A stretch of DNA of 64,000 nt from the NCBI GenBank assembly GCA_022800935.1, contig JAAWRH010000003.1, forward strand, positions 80,881-144,880. Direction: 5' to 3'. The translations under genes were made by a program, and so were the position numbers. Source of the DNA: Oscillospiraceae bacterium (GTDB lineage Bacteria > Bacillota > Clostridia > Oscillospirales > Ruminococcaceae). Within the stretch, counting starts at the first letter, position 1. Each line of letters begins with the position of its first letter. This document shows, one piece after another, positions 26,114-35,852 of this stretch. The notes beneath the pieces are model-generated. The model ran no database searches, had not been told where the DNA came from, and saw only the letters and a program-made list of their open reading frames with translations.

Positions 26114-27496
26114 ATGTCACAAGCACAAGCCGCGGGCCGTCCCGAAAACAAGATGGGCGTCATGCCCATCCCCAAGCTGCTGATTTCCATGGCCCTGCCC
26201 ATGATGATCGCCATGCTGGTACAGGCCCTTTACAATGTAGTGGACAGCATATTCGTCTCCCAGCTGGGGGAGAACGCCCTTACCGCTGTTTCCCTGGCCT
26301 TTCCCATTCAAAACTTGATGATTGCCGTTGCCACCGGCACCGGGGTGGGCGTCAACGCCCTGCTCTCCAAAAGCCTTGGTGAAAAGAATTTCCCCCTGGT
26401 CAACAAAGCTGCCATAAACGCTGTTTTTCTCTATGTGTGCAGCTATCTGCTCTTTTTGGTGTTCGGGCTGACTGGGGTCCGCTTTTTCTTCACCTCCCAG
26501 ACGGATGTGGCGGAAATTGTGGAATACGGCGTGGACTACCTGCAAATCTGCTGCATTGCCTCCTTCGGGCTGTTTTTGCAGATTTGCTTTGAACGCCTGC
26601 TCCAATCCACCGGCAAAACCTTCCACACCATGCTGGTGCAGGGGGTTGGCGCGGTGATGAACATCATCCTGGACCCCATCTTCATTTTCGGCCTGCTGGG
26701 GATGCCCCGAATGGAGGTTGCGGGGGCGGCGCTGGCCACAGTACTGGGGCAGATTGGCGGGATGCTGGTGGGGCTTTTCTTCAACCTGGCAAAGAACCCG
26801 GAAATCCACCTCTCCCTGCGAGGCTTCCGCCCCGACTGGCAGACCATCAAGCGCATCTATGCCGTTGGTGTGCCCTCCATCGTCATGGCCTCCATTTCTT
26901 CTGTCATGACCTTTGGGGTGAACAAAATTCTCCTGGCCTTCAGCTCCACGGCCACGGCGGCCTTTGGGGTGTATTTCAAGCTGCAAAGCTTCATCTTCAT
27001 GCCAGTATTCGGGCTGAACAACGGCATGGTGCCCATCATCTCCTACAACTATGGCGCGCGGAATAAGGCGCGCATCATCCATACCATCAAGCTGAGCATT
27101 GCCTATGCAGTGCTTATTATGGTAGTAGGATTCGGAATTTTCCAGCTGTTCCCGGATAAGCTGCTGGCCATGTTCAACGCCTCCCCGGAGCTGCTGGCCA
27201 TCGGCGTGCCCTCCCTGCGGATTATCAGCGTCAGCTTTTTGTTTGCGGGGTTCTGCATTGTGGCGGGGTCGGTGTTCCAGTCCATGGGCAACGGGGTACA
27301 CAGTTTGATTGTCTCGGTAGCCCGTCAGTTGGTCGTGCTGCTGCCGGTGGCGTTCCTGCTGTCCCTGACGGGCAGGCTGGAGGCCGTATGGTGGGCTTTC
27401 CCTATTGCGGAGCTGGTCTCGGTGGCATTAAGCTCCCTGTTCCTGTTCCAGACCTACAAAAGGGTGATTAAGCCCATCGGCACAGAAAATCAATAA
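26114..27496 (+). CDS. MATE family efflux transporter
   Basis: A 460-residue membrane antiporter with 12 predicted helices that would export cationic or amphipathic compounds using an ion gradient. The two MATE halves are recognisable: LISMALPMMIAMLVQALYNV then VDSIFVSQLG at the N-terminus, LQSTGKTFHTMLVQGVGAVM then NIILDPIFIF, and in the second half FGLNNGMVPIISYNYGARNK and SVFQSMGNG. Length is normal. AGAAGGAA precedes the ATG. It lies alone between spoVG and the sortase gene, and no regulator is adjacent. Substrate unknown. Confidence 0.93.
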   Translation: MSQAQAAGRPENKMGVMPIPKLLISMALPMMIAMLVQALYNVVDSIFVSQLGENALTAVSLAFPIQNLMIAVATGTGVGVNALLSKSLGEKNFPLVNKAAINAVFLYVCSYLLFLVFGLTGVRFFFTSQTDVAEIVEYGVDYLQICCIASFGLFLQICFERLLQSTGKTFHTMLVQGVGAVMNIILDPIFIFGLLGMPRMEVAGAALATVLGQIGGMLVGLFFNLAKNPEIHLSLRGFRPDWQTIKRIYAVGVPSIVMASISSVMTFGVNKILLAFSSTATAAFGVYFKLQSFIFMPVFGLNNGMVPIISYNYGARNKARIIHTIKLSIAYAVLIMVVGFGIFQLFPDKLLAMFNASPELLAIGVPSLRIISVSFLFAGFCIVAGSVFQSMGNGVHSLIVSVARQLVVLLPVAFLLSLTGRLEAVWWAFPIAELVSVALSSLFLFQTYKRVIKPIGTENQ

Positions 27497-27514
27497 CCTA
27501 ACCTCCAAACCACA

Positions 27515-27564
27515 AAACCCCCTCAGCCGAACCCGCAAGGGCCAGGCTGAGAGGGTTATTTTTG
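27515..27564. terminator. Bidirectional terminator between MATE and sortase genes
   Basis: AACCCCCTCAGCC pairs with GGCTGAGAGGGTT and is followed by ATTTTTG on the plus strand and TTTTG on the minus strand. It serves the two convergent genes. Confidence 0.8.
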
Positions 27565-27571
27565 TTTATTC

Positions 27572-28213
27572 TCATTCTTCCCGGTCGCAGTACGCCGCTA
27601 TCCGCCCCGCGCCGTCTATGGTGCAGGTAAACAGCATCAAATCCCATTCCCCTGCCTTGATCTCCTCCATGTCGGGGGTGTCAAACTGCTTTACCCCAGA
27701 AACGGCATAGTCAAAGACGGTTCCGTTCACATCGGTAAAGGTCACGCTGTCCCCTGGGGACAGGTTTTTCAGCCGCCCGAAGTGCAGGCGGTAGTTGTGG
27801 GCCACCAGCAGCATATCGCCGGTCTGGACAGATCCCTGGTACCGGCAGGGGGCAAGCTTCAAAAGCTGGTCGCTCCAGTCCCGCAGGATGGGCAGGGTCA
27901 GGCCCAGGGCGGGCAGGGAAAGGGTCCCGATATACTCCGCGCCATTGACCGTCACGGTGGGCAGTTCCGCGGCATCCGCCGGGGTGTCCTCCTCTGGGAC
28001 CATCTCCGGGATCAGCGGCCCGGCGCTCCCCGCCTCCTCCTGGGAGGGTTCGGGGAGCTGGGCGATAATCTGCTGGAGGGAATCCTCCGCCTGCCGCGCC
28101 GCCTGGTTTTCCTCCCCCAGGTTGCGCAGGGTGAGGAGGAGGGCCGCCAGAAGCAGCAGGCCCCCCGCCCAGAGCAGGACCACGGATACAGGGTTACTCC
28201 TTCTTTTCTTCAT
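27572..28213 (-). CDS. Sortase
   Basis: A 213-residue membrane-anchored transpeptidase that would attach surface proteins to the cell wall. It has a short basic N-terminus, one transmembrane helix (residues about 10-29), a Glu/Pro-rich spacer, and a sortase barrel from about residue 90 (IGTLSLPALGLTLPIL). The catalytic triad is visible: His139 in LLVAHNYRLHF, Cys197 in LFTCTIDG and Arg204 in GRIAAYC. Size and motifs fit class B/D-like enzymes of Clostridia; the class is not certain. The gene overlaps the 3' end of the giant adhesin gene by 20 bases, so the two are co-transcribed and likely a dedicated enzyme-substrate pair. Confidence 0.88.
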   Translation of the reverse strand: MKKRRSNPVSVVLLWAGGLLLLAALLLTLRNLGEENQAARQAEDSLQQIIAQLPEPSQEEAGSAGPLIPEMVPEEDTPADAAELPTVTVNGAEYIGTLSLPALGLTLPILRDWSDQLLKLAPCRYQGSVQTGDMLLVAHNYRLHFGRLKNLSPGDSVTFTDVNGTVFDYAVSGVKQFDTPDMEEIKAGEWDLMLFTCTIDGAGRIAAYCDREE

Positions 28214-31200
28214 CGTTTTCCCCGGCTTTCCTGCGGCATATCAGCCCGGCGGCAGTCAGCAGGACCCCGATATACAGCATCATCCATATGGCCTGCCAGT
28301 CCATGCCGGTCAGGGGAACATCCTCATCCAGGATGTAAACCCATTCGCCCTTGTCAGGGTTCCAGACCTTTTTGTAGGTTCTGGTCTCTCCGTTGGGGTA
28401 TTCAATGGTAACCTCGTCGGGACTGTCCGGGTCGTTGGGGTCTGGCAGTTCGGGCGGGGTTTCGGGGGTGCTGGAACTGCTGGTGTTGCTGGAACTGCTT
28501 GGTTTGCTTGAACTGCTCGATTTACTGGAACTACTGGAGCTACTGGAGCTGCTTGAACTGCTGGAATCGCTGGAACTGCTTGGTTCGCTTGGTTCACTGG
28601 GTCTGCTGGGTCTACTGGAACTGCTGGAACTACTCGAACTACTAGAGCTGCTTGAACTGCTTGAGCTACTTGAACTGCTTGAGCTGCTCGAACTGCTTGA
28701 GCTGCTTGAGCTGCTTGAACTGTCCTTGTGATTGGTGAACAGAATGCTGCTATGCTCACCGGCGGAAATTGTTCCCTCCTTGTCGCCTGTCACCGTGGTG
28801 TCGTAGCCGTTCTTGTTGGCTTCCTTCTCCTCGACGGTATACTTCGTCCCTTCGGGCAGGCCGGAAAGAATATACTCCTCACCATGCTTTAGAGTAAAGG
28901 TTATTTTTCCTTCGGTGTTCAGGGCTACATCCTGCGGCGTCAGCCCAGTTGCGTCCTTTGCTCCCTTGGTAAATGTGTATGTTCCGGTAAGGGCGTTTCC
29001 TTTGATGTCGGTCAGGGCTACAGTAAATTCAAAATCCTTATTCTTTTCTCCGCCGTTGCCAGTTACCGTCTTGCTGATTTTCAGCTTGCCGGTAGGGCTA
29101 TGCTTAACGTTGGTATAGTGTACAACTGCTGTAACTGGAGTATTTGTACCCAGTGTTCCTTTGACAACATTTTTATTTACTGTCCCGGCCTGGTCAACCT
29201 CTGCGGTAATGTCATAACCGTCTGCCAGCTCTTCCGTTACAGTGTATTTTGTTCCCACAGGCAGGCCAAGAATGATAATCTCCTCATCATCGTGCAGCTT
29301 GATGGTATCACCGCTGGTAATGGTTTCCTTGCCGGTTCCATCCTCATTTTTCTGTTCTCTGCCCCCATACTGGTAGCTTCCGGGGGAGTCCAGTTCTACT
29401 TTAAAGGAGAATGCTTTGTCATTCGTTTCATCTTCTTCACCAACGACCGTCTTTTTGATGATCAGATTGCTAGACTTGTTGTCCTTGTTGTTGACAAACG
29501 CGGCGTTAAAGGTCACGTCTTTGACAATCGTCCCTTCTATGTAGCCGAATTCTGGATACACATGCCATTCATCACCCGGATCAACCTCTTTTACAGTAAA
29601 CTTAGTTCCCTCAGGCAGGCCCAGAATGGTGATGGACTCGTCATGGTGGAGTACAAACTGATCCTTGTCGCCTATAGTTTGCTTCACTGCGCCGACCTTA
29701 TCATCGCCATAGAAATAATAGAAGTCGCCCTCCAGCGGCTTGTCGCCTTCCATCAGCGTTATGGTAAAGGTAAAGTTCTTTGTATAGTCGCCGTCTGAAC
29801 CGTTTATTACCCATTTGCTGATGGTCAGTTCTCCGGTTTCGGTTTTTTTCGGGTCCGTATTCTGGTCTGTCACCACCACCATATTCAGAAGACTGAACAG
29901 GTTGGTCAGATCGATTTTCCCCAGATTGTCTTTCCTGACATTTGAATCCGAACCCTTATAGTCGCGCTCGGTAATTCTTTCCTGCTGCACTCTGGTCCGG
30001 ACAAAGCCGGTTTTTGTAACAAAGAAGGGATTAAAATGCTTTCCGCCGTCCTCGTCATGGAGGCCGTAATCCTTAAATGCGTTCAGTCCAAAATGCAGGT
30101 TCATGTTGCGGGGAGTATCTGTCCCCTCCAGCGCAGCATCTTTCCAGCCATTAAGAGAGAAATCTTTTTCCTTCAGGGACGGCTGTACCTGCATAATAGC
30201 GGTAAGGTCCTGCAAGGTAATGTCAACGTCGTTGCCCATGGCGTACTGACGCATACTCTGGGTCAGACGGCCTACATCAGCCGCAACGCTGACGCCGTCG
30301 TCCTCTGTGCCTGCATCCGCGTATATTCCATAGGTGCCTACTACCACGGGAATAACTGTGGGGTTAATTTCATAACCGGCAGGAGGTGTTGTCTCCTTCA
30401 GGAAATAACGGGTGTTGCTGCTGTTGGCCCATTTCATTTCGGCCTCGCCAGCTTTACTGCTATCACCTGTAGGGGAGAAAACCAACATTCCGTCTTTATC
30501 GGTCTTACCAGAAGAGACCTTTCCGGAACAGTTCTTACCATCGTAATTGCTATACAGGGTAAACCCTGTATCCTCCAAGGGGTTTCCATCCTGGTCAATC
30601 TTCTTCACATACAGTTCCCGGCGCTCGTTGGGAATATAAATCAAAGAGCGGAAATCCCGATTGAACTGTTTTACGCTGAGAAGACGGAATTTGTCAGTTG
30701 TAATTTTGTGAAAGAGTCCATCCACGTTTTCCCTGATCTTCTGATTAACTTCGTCCTCCGTCATTCCCTCTGTTATGCCTTCCCGGAGCTTTGCTCTTAG
30801 TTTCTGATAGCTCTCACCTGCATTGACGCCGGAAATCCCCAAATAATCCAGGACATTTTTCGGAATAATCCCGTACACCATCTGCAAATCGCCCTTTGGA
30901 TTATAGAGCAGATAACGGTTGGCCAGGCCCGGCAGGTCGTCCAGCGTGCCTTTCAACCGGTTGTTCTCATGGTCCCATTCCAGATGCCAGTCGGCTGTGC
31001 CATCGGCAGCGGCCTGCATCAGGGCCGCGCCCAGTACGGCGGCCCGCCAGGAAGGTACTGCGTCGCCATAACCCTTTTCTATCTTCACGGAATTGAAGCC
31101 GACAATGTTGCCGCCATAAAGTGCCATCCAGGGAATTTCTCCCTGTGCTGCTTTTTCGTTTTTCAGCATAGGAACCGCAACCACCAGACCATTGGAAGCC

Positions 31201-34200
31201 TCCCCTTCCGGTACCGGTTCGGGGCCGACGATAAGCTCGTTTTGGGCGTCATCCAATGTGGCATAATTGAGGCTTTGCGCACTGCTGATATTGGAGAAGG
31301 AACAGGCATAAGCCCCGGTAGTCCAGCGGTTGGCCACTGAAAGCATAGAGGTCTGCGTGTCATAATGGAGTACAATGTCAATCGGCTGCCTGCGGTAGCC
31401 CAGTGGGGGAGCGGTCTCCTTCAATATATAATATTGGTCGCCCCTGTCGGCAAAGTTGAAATACTGATCCTCTCCTGTCTGGAATGTGGCGTAACCGTCC
31501 TGATTTGTGGTAAGAGTAACCAGAGATGTGCTATCGGTTTCCCTGACATAAAATTCCTTCTTTCCCTCAATCTCGCTGTCCGTATAGAGACACTGAATAG
31601 CACCCGTGTCATTTGGGGCACAGATACTTGCCTCATAGAGCTTGAACTCTACATTTGCAACAGGGCTGCCATACTGATCCACCTTCATAATGCGCTGGGG
31701 CAGCTTACTCTGTAGGTTAAAGCGTAAGGCAAGGCTGGAGTCATAGTTGCCCCGCTCCAGGTAAAACATTTTCAGGGTATGGGAGGTGTTGCTGGCGAAG
31801 GTATTCGCAGTATCGCTCATCCATCGAACATCATCCTCTTTGCCAGCCGCTCTAAATTGATCTCTAATAGTAGTTTCAATTACACATTCACTAGGCGCCT
31901 GCCCACTGGTATATTCTGGAATGCCCGGCTCAGTCCCATTTCCCCCGTAACCACGCCCGACATATACCCCGCCGGTGGCAAAGTCGATAATGCCATAAAG
32001 ATCACTGTGTATTCCGCCGATATCCAGCACAAGCACATCGTCAATAAACACCCATACGTCATCATCTCCAGAAAATTCAAAGGTCATGGGCTTATTGCCG
32101 CTGCTGGTGACAACGTTACCATTTAAGGACTGGCGGAAATTCACTTCCACCGTCATGCCCAGGTGGTGGTTCATGGTGTTGCGGGAGCAGGGTACGCTAC
32201 TGGTCAGCTTTTCTTTTCCATTTTCTTTCTTTATTCCATTAAACACTTCATAGCCCTTGTTAAAGGGGAAAAAATTTCCAACGCTGTTCTCTCCATCCGT
32301 TCGGGTGGTAGCTGGCGCGTCATATAGGATAAAATGGTTTCCGCCCTCCTGGCTGAATTCGGCAAAGTTTTTCCGCATGTTATAGTAGTAGTAGCCTTCA
32401 TCGTCTAATTGAAACAGACCGGTAACATCTGTATAGCTGGTTTTGTTACTATGACCATCTGTGGGGTCAAAAAGGTATTGCAGGGATTCACTGTCTTGCT
32501 CAATGTCCCCGCCCCAAGTTCCAATAACCGTATCACTTAAATTTTGGACATTAATGGAGTCATAGGTGTAACCTTCGTTAGCGGTACCTTCCGCTTCTTT
32601 ATCATTCTTATGATCGCCAGTGAGTCTCCAGTCTTTAATTAACTCATGATTCCTATATTGGGGATTGCTTTCATCTAAACCCAGCATTCTTTCTTTGGCT
32701 AAGTCTAAATTTATTTCAGGATAGCCATCCCTCAGGACATTTTTTACAATTTGCTCCATACCGGCATATTTTTTACCATACCGGCAATTCTCACCTGCGC
32801 CCTTATTCCAAAGTCCAGCATGAATCAGGCCATCACCAAAAAGAAGGAGATGTCCCTGATTGATGCCTACATTCCAATCATCTACGGTTGAATATTTGGT
32901 GGGGGTTGTACTAGGTGCTCCTTCCCCTCCCTCCTCATGATAATGGTTGTCACTCTTAGGAAGAATGTCCCCCTCAGGTGCAAAAGGTTCTTTAGTCTGT
33001 GCCCAGTAGTCAAACAGGTTAACCTTGACACTCTGTGGGTTGGCAGGAGTGACAATGTGATCCTCTTTTACCTTACCCCAATCCTTTAAAATAACTGTGT
33101 AATTAAGTATTTCAGGTTTGGTCTTAGAATCTTTAGCTACTGCATTTCCATTCTCATCTACTAATGTATAATCAGTCATACAATTAGAATTTACAATAAG
33201 CTGATAATCAGTACCATCCTTTGTCTGTTTTTCAATATATGCCTGAACTATCAACTTGGAACCATCCACAAAGGAAGTAGGTTTTTCTACTATTTTCCAT
33301 TTAATGTTAACCTGACCCCATTTATTCCTAGGACTTGAAAGATCCTGCATTTTGTAGTCTTTCCATTCCCACTCTATTTTTTCTCTCTCTATGGCCCACT
33401 GTCCTGTAGAAACTTGTTCTGTTTCAATTTCAAAACCGCCGTTTTTTAATTTATTATAGGTATCGCCAGAGGATGGCATTTTTGCATCGTCTGGTGTTCC
33501 CCAGGCCCTAATTTTGGTAGGAAGAACCGTATTCGTTAATTGCTGGATAATTTTATCGTCACTTTTACCGTCGAAATCCTTTAAATTTTCAATTAGTGCT
33601 GTAGTTGTTGGTGGAATGCCGGTTTCAATCACTTTTACATCTGTTCCATCCCGTGGGACAAATCCCCACCAGTTGAGATATTTATCTACTGTAGTAGCCA
33701 TTATCTCCCCTTCCCCAATCTCCACCACCACCATCAATTCCTCCGCCCCCTTGGCAAGGGCGTACTCCTCCGGCAGTGCTGCGGTCAGGGTATAGGTCCC
33801 CTCCCAGGCCCCCGCCTCCGGGAAGGCCGTCAGGTCCCAGGTCAGGGTAAGAGCTTTGGCGTATTCTTTGGGAGCGGGTGCAGTGTCCCCTCCGGCGTCC
33901 GTTTCCGTGTCCGCCGGGGCATTGGTGTCTGTTGATGTGTCTGGGGTTTCCGCTGGGGTGCTTTCCGTGGCTCCCTCCGAAGGTTCTGACGCGGTGCGCA
34001 ATGCAGCGTTGGAAGGGTTGTCCGACGTTGTGTTTTCGGTGTCTTCAGGGTTGTCTTTTTCAGCGTCTTCCGGGGCGTCCTCCGGGTTTTCCTCCTCCTT
34101 GTCCGCGTCCTTTGCGGTGTCCGCCTCGGTGTTTATCATAACGGTTTTGGGCAGGTACTCCGCCAGGATTTCCCGCGTGATAGGGGTTTCCGGGCTTGCG

Positions 34201-35552
34201 ACGGGCAGAGGCAGATACCAAAGTCCGGTTTCTTCACTGTAGACCAGATATTCTTCCTCATCAACCCACGCCCATTCGGCAACGCATCGATTGCAGAGAA
34301 ATGAGCATTTACCATTCGCCTCAAAACCGCATTGTTCGGTGTGGTCGGTATGGTGCGGGCAAAGATTTTTACAATATTCACACTCATAGGCACAGGGAGA
34401 AACACCCTCCACATACCCGCAGGTTTCATCATGCGCCGTGTGATGGGGGCACAGGTTTTTCTGCTCCTCCTGGCACAGCTTGCAGACGTATTTGCAGGGA
34501 CTCTCACCCTTTATGTAGCCGCAGCTTTCATCGTGGGCGGTGTGATGCTTACACAGGTTTTTCAGCTCCTCCCCGCAGACGGGGCAGGAGAATTTACAGG
34601 GGCTTTCCCCCTCCTTGTAGCCGCATTCATCGTCGTGTTTCAGGTGATGCTCACACAGGTTTTGGCAGTACTCGCAGGAATGACCGCAGGGGCTTGTCCC
34701 CTCCATGTAGCCGCAGCTTTCGTCGTGGATGGGGTGGTTTGGGCAGACCGGGAGAGACGGATCCGCCGTCTTATTGCATATTTCGCAGGAATAGTTGCAC
34801 TCCGCCCCTTCGCCCCCTTCATCCGGGTCATGGAAGCCGCATTCGTCGCTGTGGTCCTGGTGGTGTTTGCACAGGCTGACGCAGTAGTAACATGAATGTT
34901 CGCAGGAGTGCTTTCCCTCTATGTAGCCGCAGGAATCGTCGTGCTCCATGTGCTTCGGGCAGACCTTGACCCATTGGTCTTGTGTCCCGTCGCTATCGGG
35001 ATTTTCGTTTTTGTCGGGGTCTTTATCGCCGATGTTGTCACTCTCGGTCTTGTCGCCGCCGGGTTCCTTATCGCCGATGTTATCGCCCTCGGTTTTGTCG
35101 CCGTCAGGTTCTTTATCGCCGGTGTTATCGCCCTCGGTTTTGTCGCCGTCAGGTTCTTTATCGCCGGTGTTGTCACCCTCGGTGCTGTCGCCACCGGATT
35201 CTTTATCGCCGGTGTTGCCGTCCTCGGTGCTGTCGCCACCGGATTCTTTATCGCCGGTGTTGTCACTCTCGGTACTGTCACCGCCGGGATTGTCCCCATC
35301 GGTTTGATCATCGCCAGAGGTATCCCCGCCGGCGGCACTGTCATCAGGGACGTTTTCATCTTGGCCCCCTTGGCTTTGTGTCCCTGGTTCAGAAGAACTG
35401 TTTGGATTAGAGCTTGCCTCATCTATTACCTGGGTTACCGGCTCCGTTTCGGCAGAATCACCCGCATAGGAAATCTGCCCGAAAGCGGAAAAGAGGATGC
35501 ACAGGCTCAGGGCCAATGCAAAGGGCCGCTTCCAAAAACGATTACTTCTCAA
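28194..35552 (-). CDS. Giant sortase-anchored surface adhesin
   Basis: About 2,450 residues. In order: signal peptide (to about 33); acidic Asp/Gly/Glu/Asn tandem repeats (about 90-180); seven Cys/His repeats (about 195-425); Ala/Glu/Thr-rich linker; a large region with few landmarks; a fibro-slime domain (about 1040-1205, with FEFSGDDDVWVFIDDVLVLD); SpaA/Cna-B-like domains (about 1290-1400 and 1650-1750, each ending in an LKET.PP.GY strand); three DUF5979-like beta domains (about 1910-2260); a poly-Ser stalk (about 2275-2370); and a sorting signal VPLTG, hydrophobic helix and charged tail. The first frame codon is GTG at 35561, directly against AAGGAG; the TTG at 35552 is better spaced and is used here. 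It is probably an adhesin or matrix protein displayed by the overlapping sortase; the ligand is unknown. Confidence 0.9.
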   Translation of the reverse strand: MRSNRFWKRPFALALSLCILFSAFGQISYAGDSAETEPVTQVIDEASSNPNSSSEPGTQSQGGQDENVPDDSAAGGDTSGDDQTDGDNPGGDSTESDNTGDKESGGDSTEDGNTGDKESGGDSTEGDNTGDKEPDGDKTEGDNTGDKEPDGDKTEGDNIGDKEPGGDKTESDNIGDKDPDKNENPDSDGTQDQWVKVCPKHMEHDDSCGYIEGKHSCEHSCYYCVSLCKHHQDHSDECGFHDPDEGGEGAECNYSCEICNKTADPSLPVCPNHPIHDESCGYMEGTSPCGHSCEYCQNLCEHHLKHDDECGYKEGESPCKFSCPVCGEELKNLCKHHTAHDESCGYIKGESPCKYVCKLCQEEQKNLCPHHTAHDETCGYVEGVSPCAYECEYCKNLCPHHTDHTEQCGFEANGKCSFLCNRCVAEWAWVDEEEYLVYSEETGLWYLPLPVASPETPITREILAEYLPKTVMINTEADTAKDADKEEENPEDAPEDAEKDNPEDTENTTSDNPSNAALRTASEPSEGATESTPAETPDTSTDTNAPADTETDAGGDTAPAPKEYAKALTLTWDLTAFPEAGAWEGTYTLTAALPEEYALAKGAEELMVVVEIGEGEIMATTVDKYLNWWGFVPRDGTDVKVIETGIPPTTTALIENLKDFDGKSDDKIIQQLTNTVLPTKIRAWGTPDDAKMPSSGDTYNKLKNGGFEIETEQVSTGQWAIEREKIEWEWKDYKMQDLSSPRNKWGQVNIKWKIVEKPTSFVDGSKLIVQAYIEKQTKDGTDYQLIVNSNCMTDYTLVDENGNAVAKDSKTKPEILNYTVILKDWGKVKEDHIVTPANPQSVKVNLFDYWAQTKEPFAPEGDILPKSDNHYHEEGGEGAPSTTPTKYSTVDDWNVGINQGHLLLFGDGLIHAGLWNKGAGENCRYGKKYAGMEQIVKNVLRDGYPEINLDLAKERMLGLDESNPQYRNHELIKDWRLTGDHKNDKEAEGTANEGYTYDSINVQNLSDTVIGTWGGDIEQDSESLQYLFDPTDGHSNKTSYTDVTGLFQLDDEGYYYYNMRKNFAEFSQEGGNHFILYDAPATTRTDGENSVGNFFPFNKGYEVFNGIKKENGKEKLTSSVPCSRNTMNHHLGMTVEVNFRQSLNGNVVTSSGNKPMTFEFSGDDDVWVFIDDVLVLDIGGIHSDLYGIIDFATGGVYVGRGYGGNGTEPGIPEYTSGQAPSECVIETTIRDQFRAAGKEDDVRWMSDTANTFASNTSHTLKMFYLERGNYDSSLALRFNLQSKLPQRIMKVDQYGSPVANVEFKLYEASICAPNDTGAIQCLYTDSEIEGKKEFYVRETDSTSLVTLTTNQDGYATFQTGEDQYFNFADRGDQYYILKETAPPLGYRRQPIDIVLHYDTQTSMLSVANRWTTGAYACSFSNISSAQSLNYATLDDAQNELIVGPEPVPEGEASNGLVVAVPMLKNEKAAQGEIPWMALYGGNIVGFNSVKIEKGYGDAVPSWRAAVLGAALMQAAADGTADWHLEWDHENNRLKGTLDDLPGLANRYLLYNPKGDLQMVYGIIPKNVLDYLGISGVNAGESYQKLRAKLREGITEGMTEDEVNQKIRENVDGLFHKITTDKFRLLSVKQFNRDFRSLIYIPNERRELYVKKIDQDGNPLEDTGFTLYSNYDGKNCSGKVSSGKTDKDGMLVFSPTGDSSKAGEAEMKWANSSNTRYFLKETTPPAGYEINPTVIPVVVGTYGIYADAGTEDDGVSVAADVGRLTQSMRQYAMGNDVDITLQDLTAIMQVQPSLKEKDFSLNGWKDAALEGTDTPRNMNLHFGLNAFKDYGLHDEDGGKHFNPFFVTKTGFVRTRVQQERITERDYKGSDSNVRKDNLGKIDLTNLFSLLNMVVVTDQNTDPKKTETGELTISKWVINGSDGDYTKNFTFTITLMEGDKPLEGDFYYFYGDDKVGAVKQTIGDKDQFVLHHDESITILGLPEGTKFTVKEVDPGDEWHVYPEFGYIEGTIVKDVTFNAAFVNNKDNKSSNLIIKKTVVGEEDETNDKAFSFKVELDSPGSYQYGGREQKNEDGTGKETITSGDTIKLHDDEEIIILGLPVGTKYTVTEELADGYDITAEVDQAGTVNKNVVKGTLGTNTPVTAVVHYTNVKHSPTGKLKISKTVTGNGGEKNKDFEFTVALTDIKGNALTGTYTFTKGAKDATGLTPQDVALNTEGKITFTLKHGEEYILSGLPEGTKYTVEEKEANKNGYDTTVTGDKEGTISAGEHSSILFTNHKDSSSSSSSSSSSSSSSSSSSSSSSSSSSSSSSSSSSSRPSRPSEPSEPSSSSDSSSSSSSSSSSSSSKSSSSSKPSSSSNTSSSSTPETPPELPDPNDPDSPDEVTIEYPNGETRTYKKVWNPDKGEWVYILDEDVPLTGMDWQAIWMMLYIGVLLTAAGLICRRKAGENDEEKKE
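28470..28725. repeat. Serine-codon repeat tract in the adhesin
   Basis: Runs of AGC/AGT/TCN codons encode about 70 serines in two blocks split by an Arg-Pro/Glu-Pro segment. Such tracts act as wall-spanning stalks and are prone to length change. It is not a CRISPR array: units have no spacers. Confidence 0.85.
34290..34975. repeat. Seven Cys/His repeats in the adhesin N-terminus
   Basis: Each unit reads C-x2-H-x2-H-x3-C-G-[YF], then C-x3-C-x2-C after 5-11 residues (for example CPKHMEHDDSCGY with CEHSCYYC). Period is about 30-40 residues. The spacing suggests metal binding or ordered disulfides. Confidence 0.85.
35018..35285. repeat. 45-bp tandem repeats, acidic linker of the adhesin
   Basis: About six copies of a 15-residue unit (DNTGDKESGGDSTEG and variants such as DNTGDKEPDGDKTEG). 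Copies are nearly identical in DNA, so copy number probably varies between strains. Confidence 0.85.
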
Positions 35553-35672
35553 AATACACACTCTCCTTATTATGTTCTATATATTGAATAACAGTACAAG
35601 GAACGGCAAAACTTGATTTTTAGAACATTTTCCAGCCGCCCCCAAAGAAGATTTTACCTAAAGATGAGTTTA

Positions 35673-35701
35673 ATTATACCACATTCCCCACCCGTGTACA
35701 A
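35673..35701 (-). promoter_or_regulatory. Promoter of the adhesin-sortase operon
   Basis: TTGTAC, 17 bases, TATAAT with an extended TGG element, about 120 bases before the start. The -35 is poor. Between this and the MarR promoter (35702-35852) I see nothing further. Confidence 0.5.
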
Positions 35702-35852
35702 TACCTGATTTGTACATTTTATCGACAAAAGATGGCTTGACAATTCACTTACGCCAGATTTCCCCGCAACATAAAACAAAATGGAGATTTAAGCAGAACC
35801 AAGTCGATTTTGGCCGCCATAAATTTAATAAAAATCATAATCAGAATGGTCC

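Noticed and set aside
28470..28725. CRISPR-like array
   Set aside because: The regular repeats are serine codons in a clear reading frame without unique spacers.
35018..35285. CRISPR-like array of 45-base units
   Set aside because: Tandem units encode an acidic linker inside the adhesin; no spacers and no cas genes.
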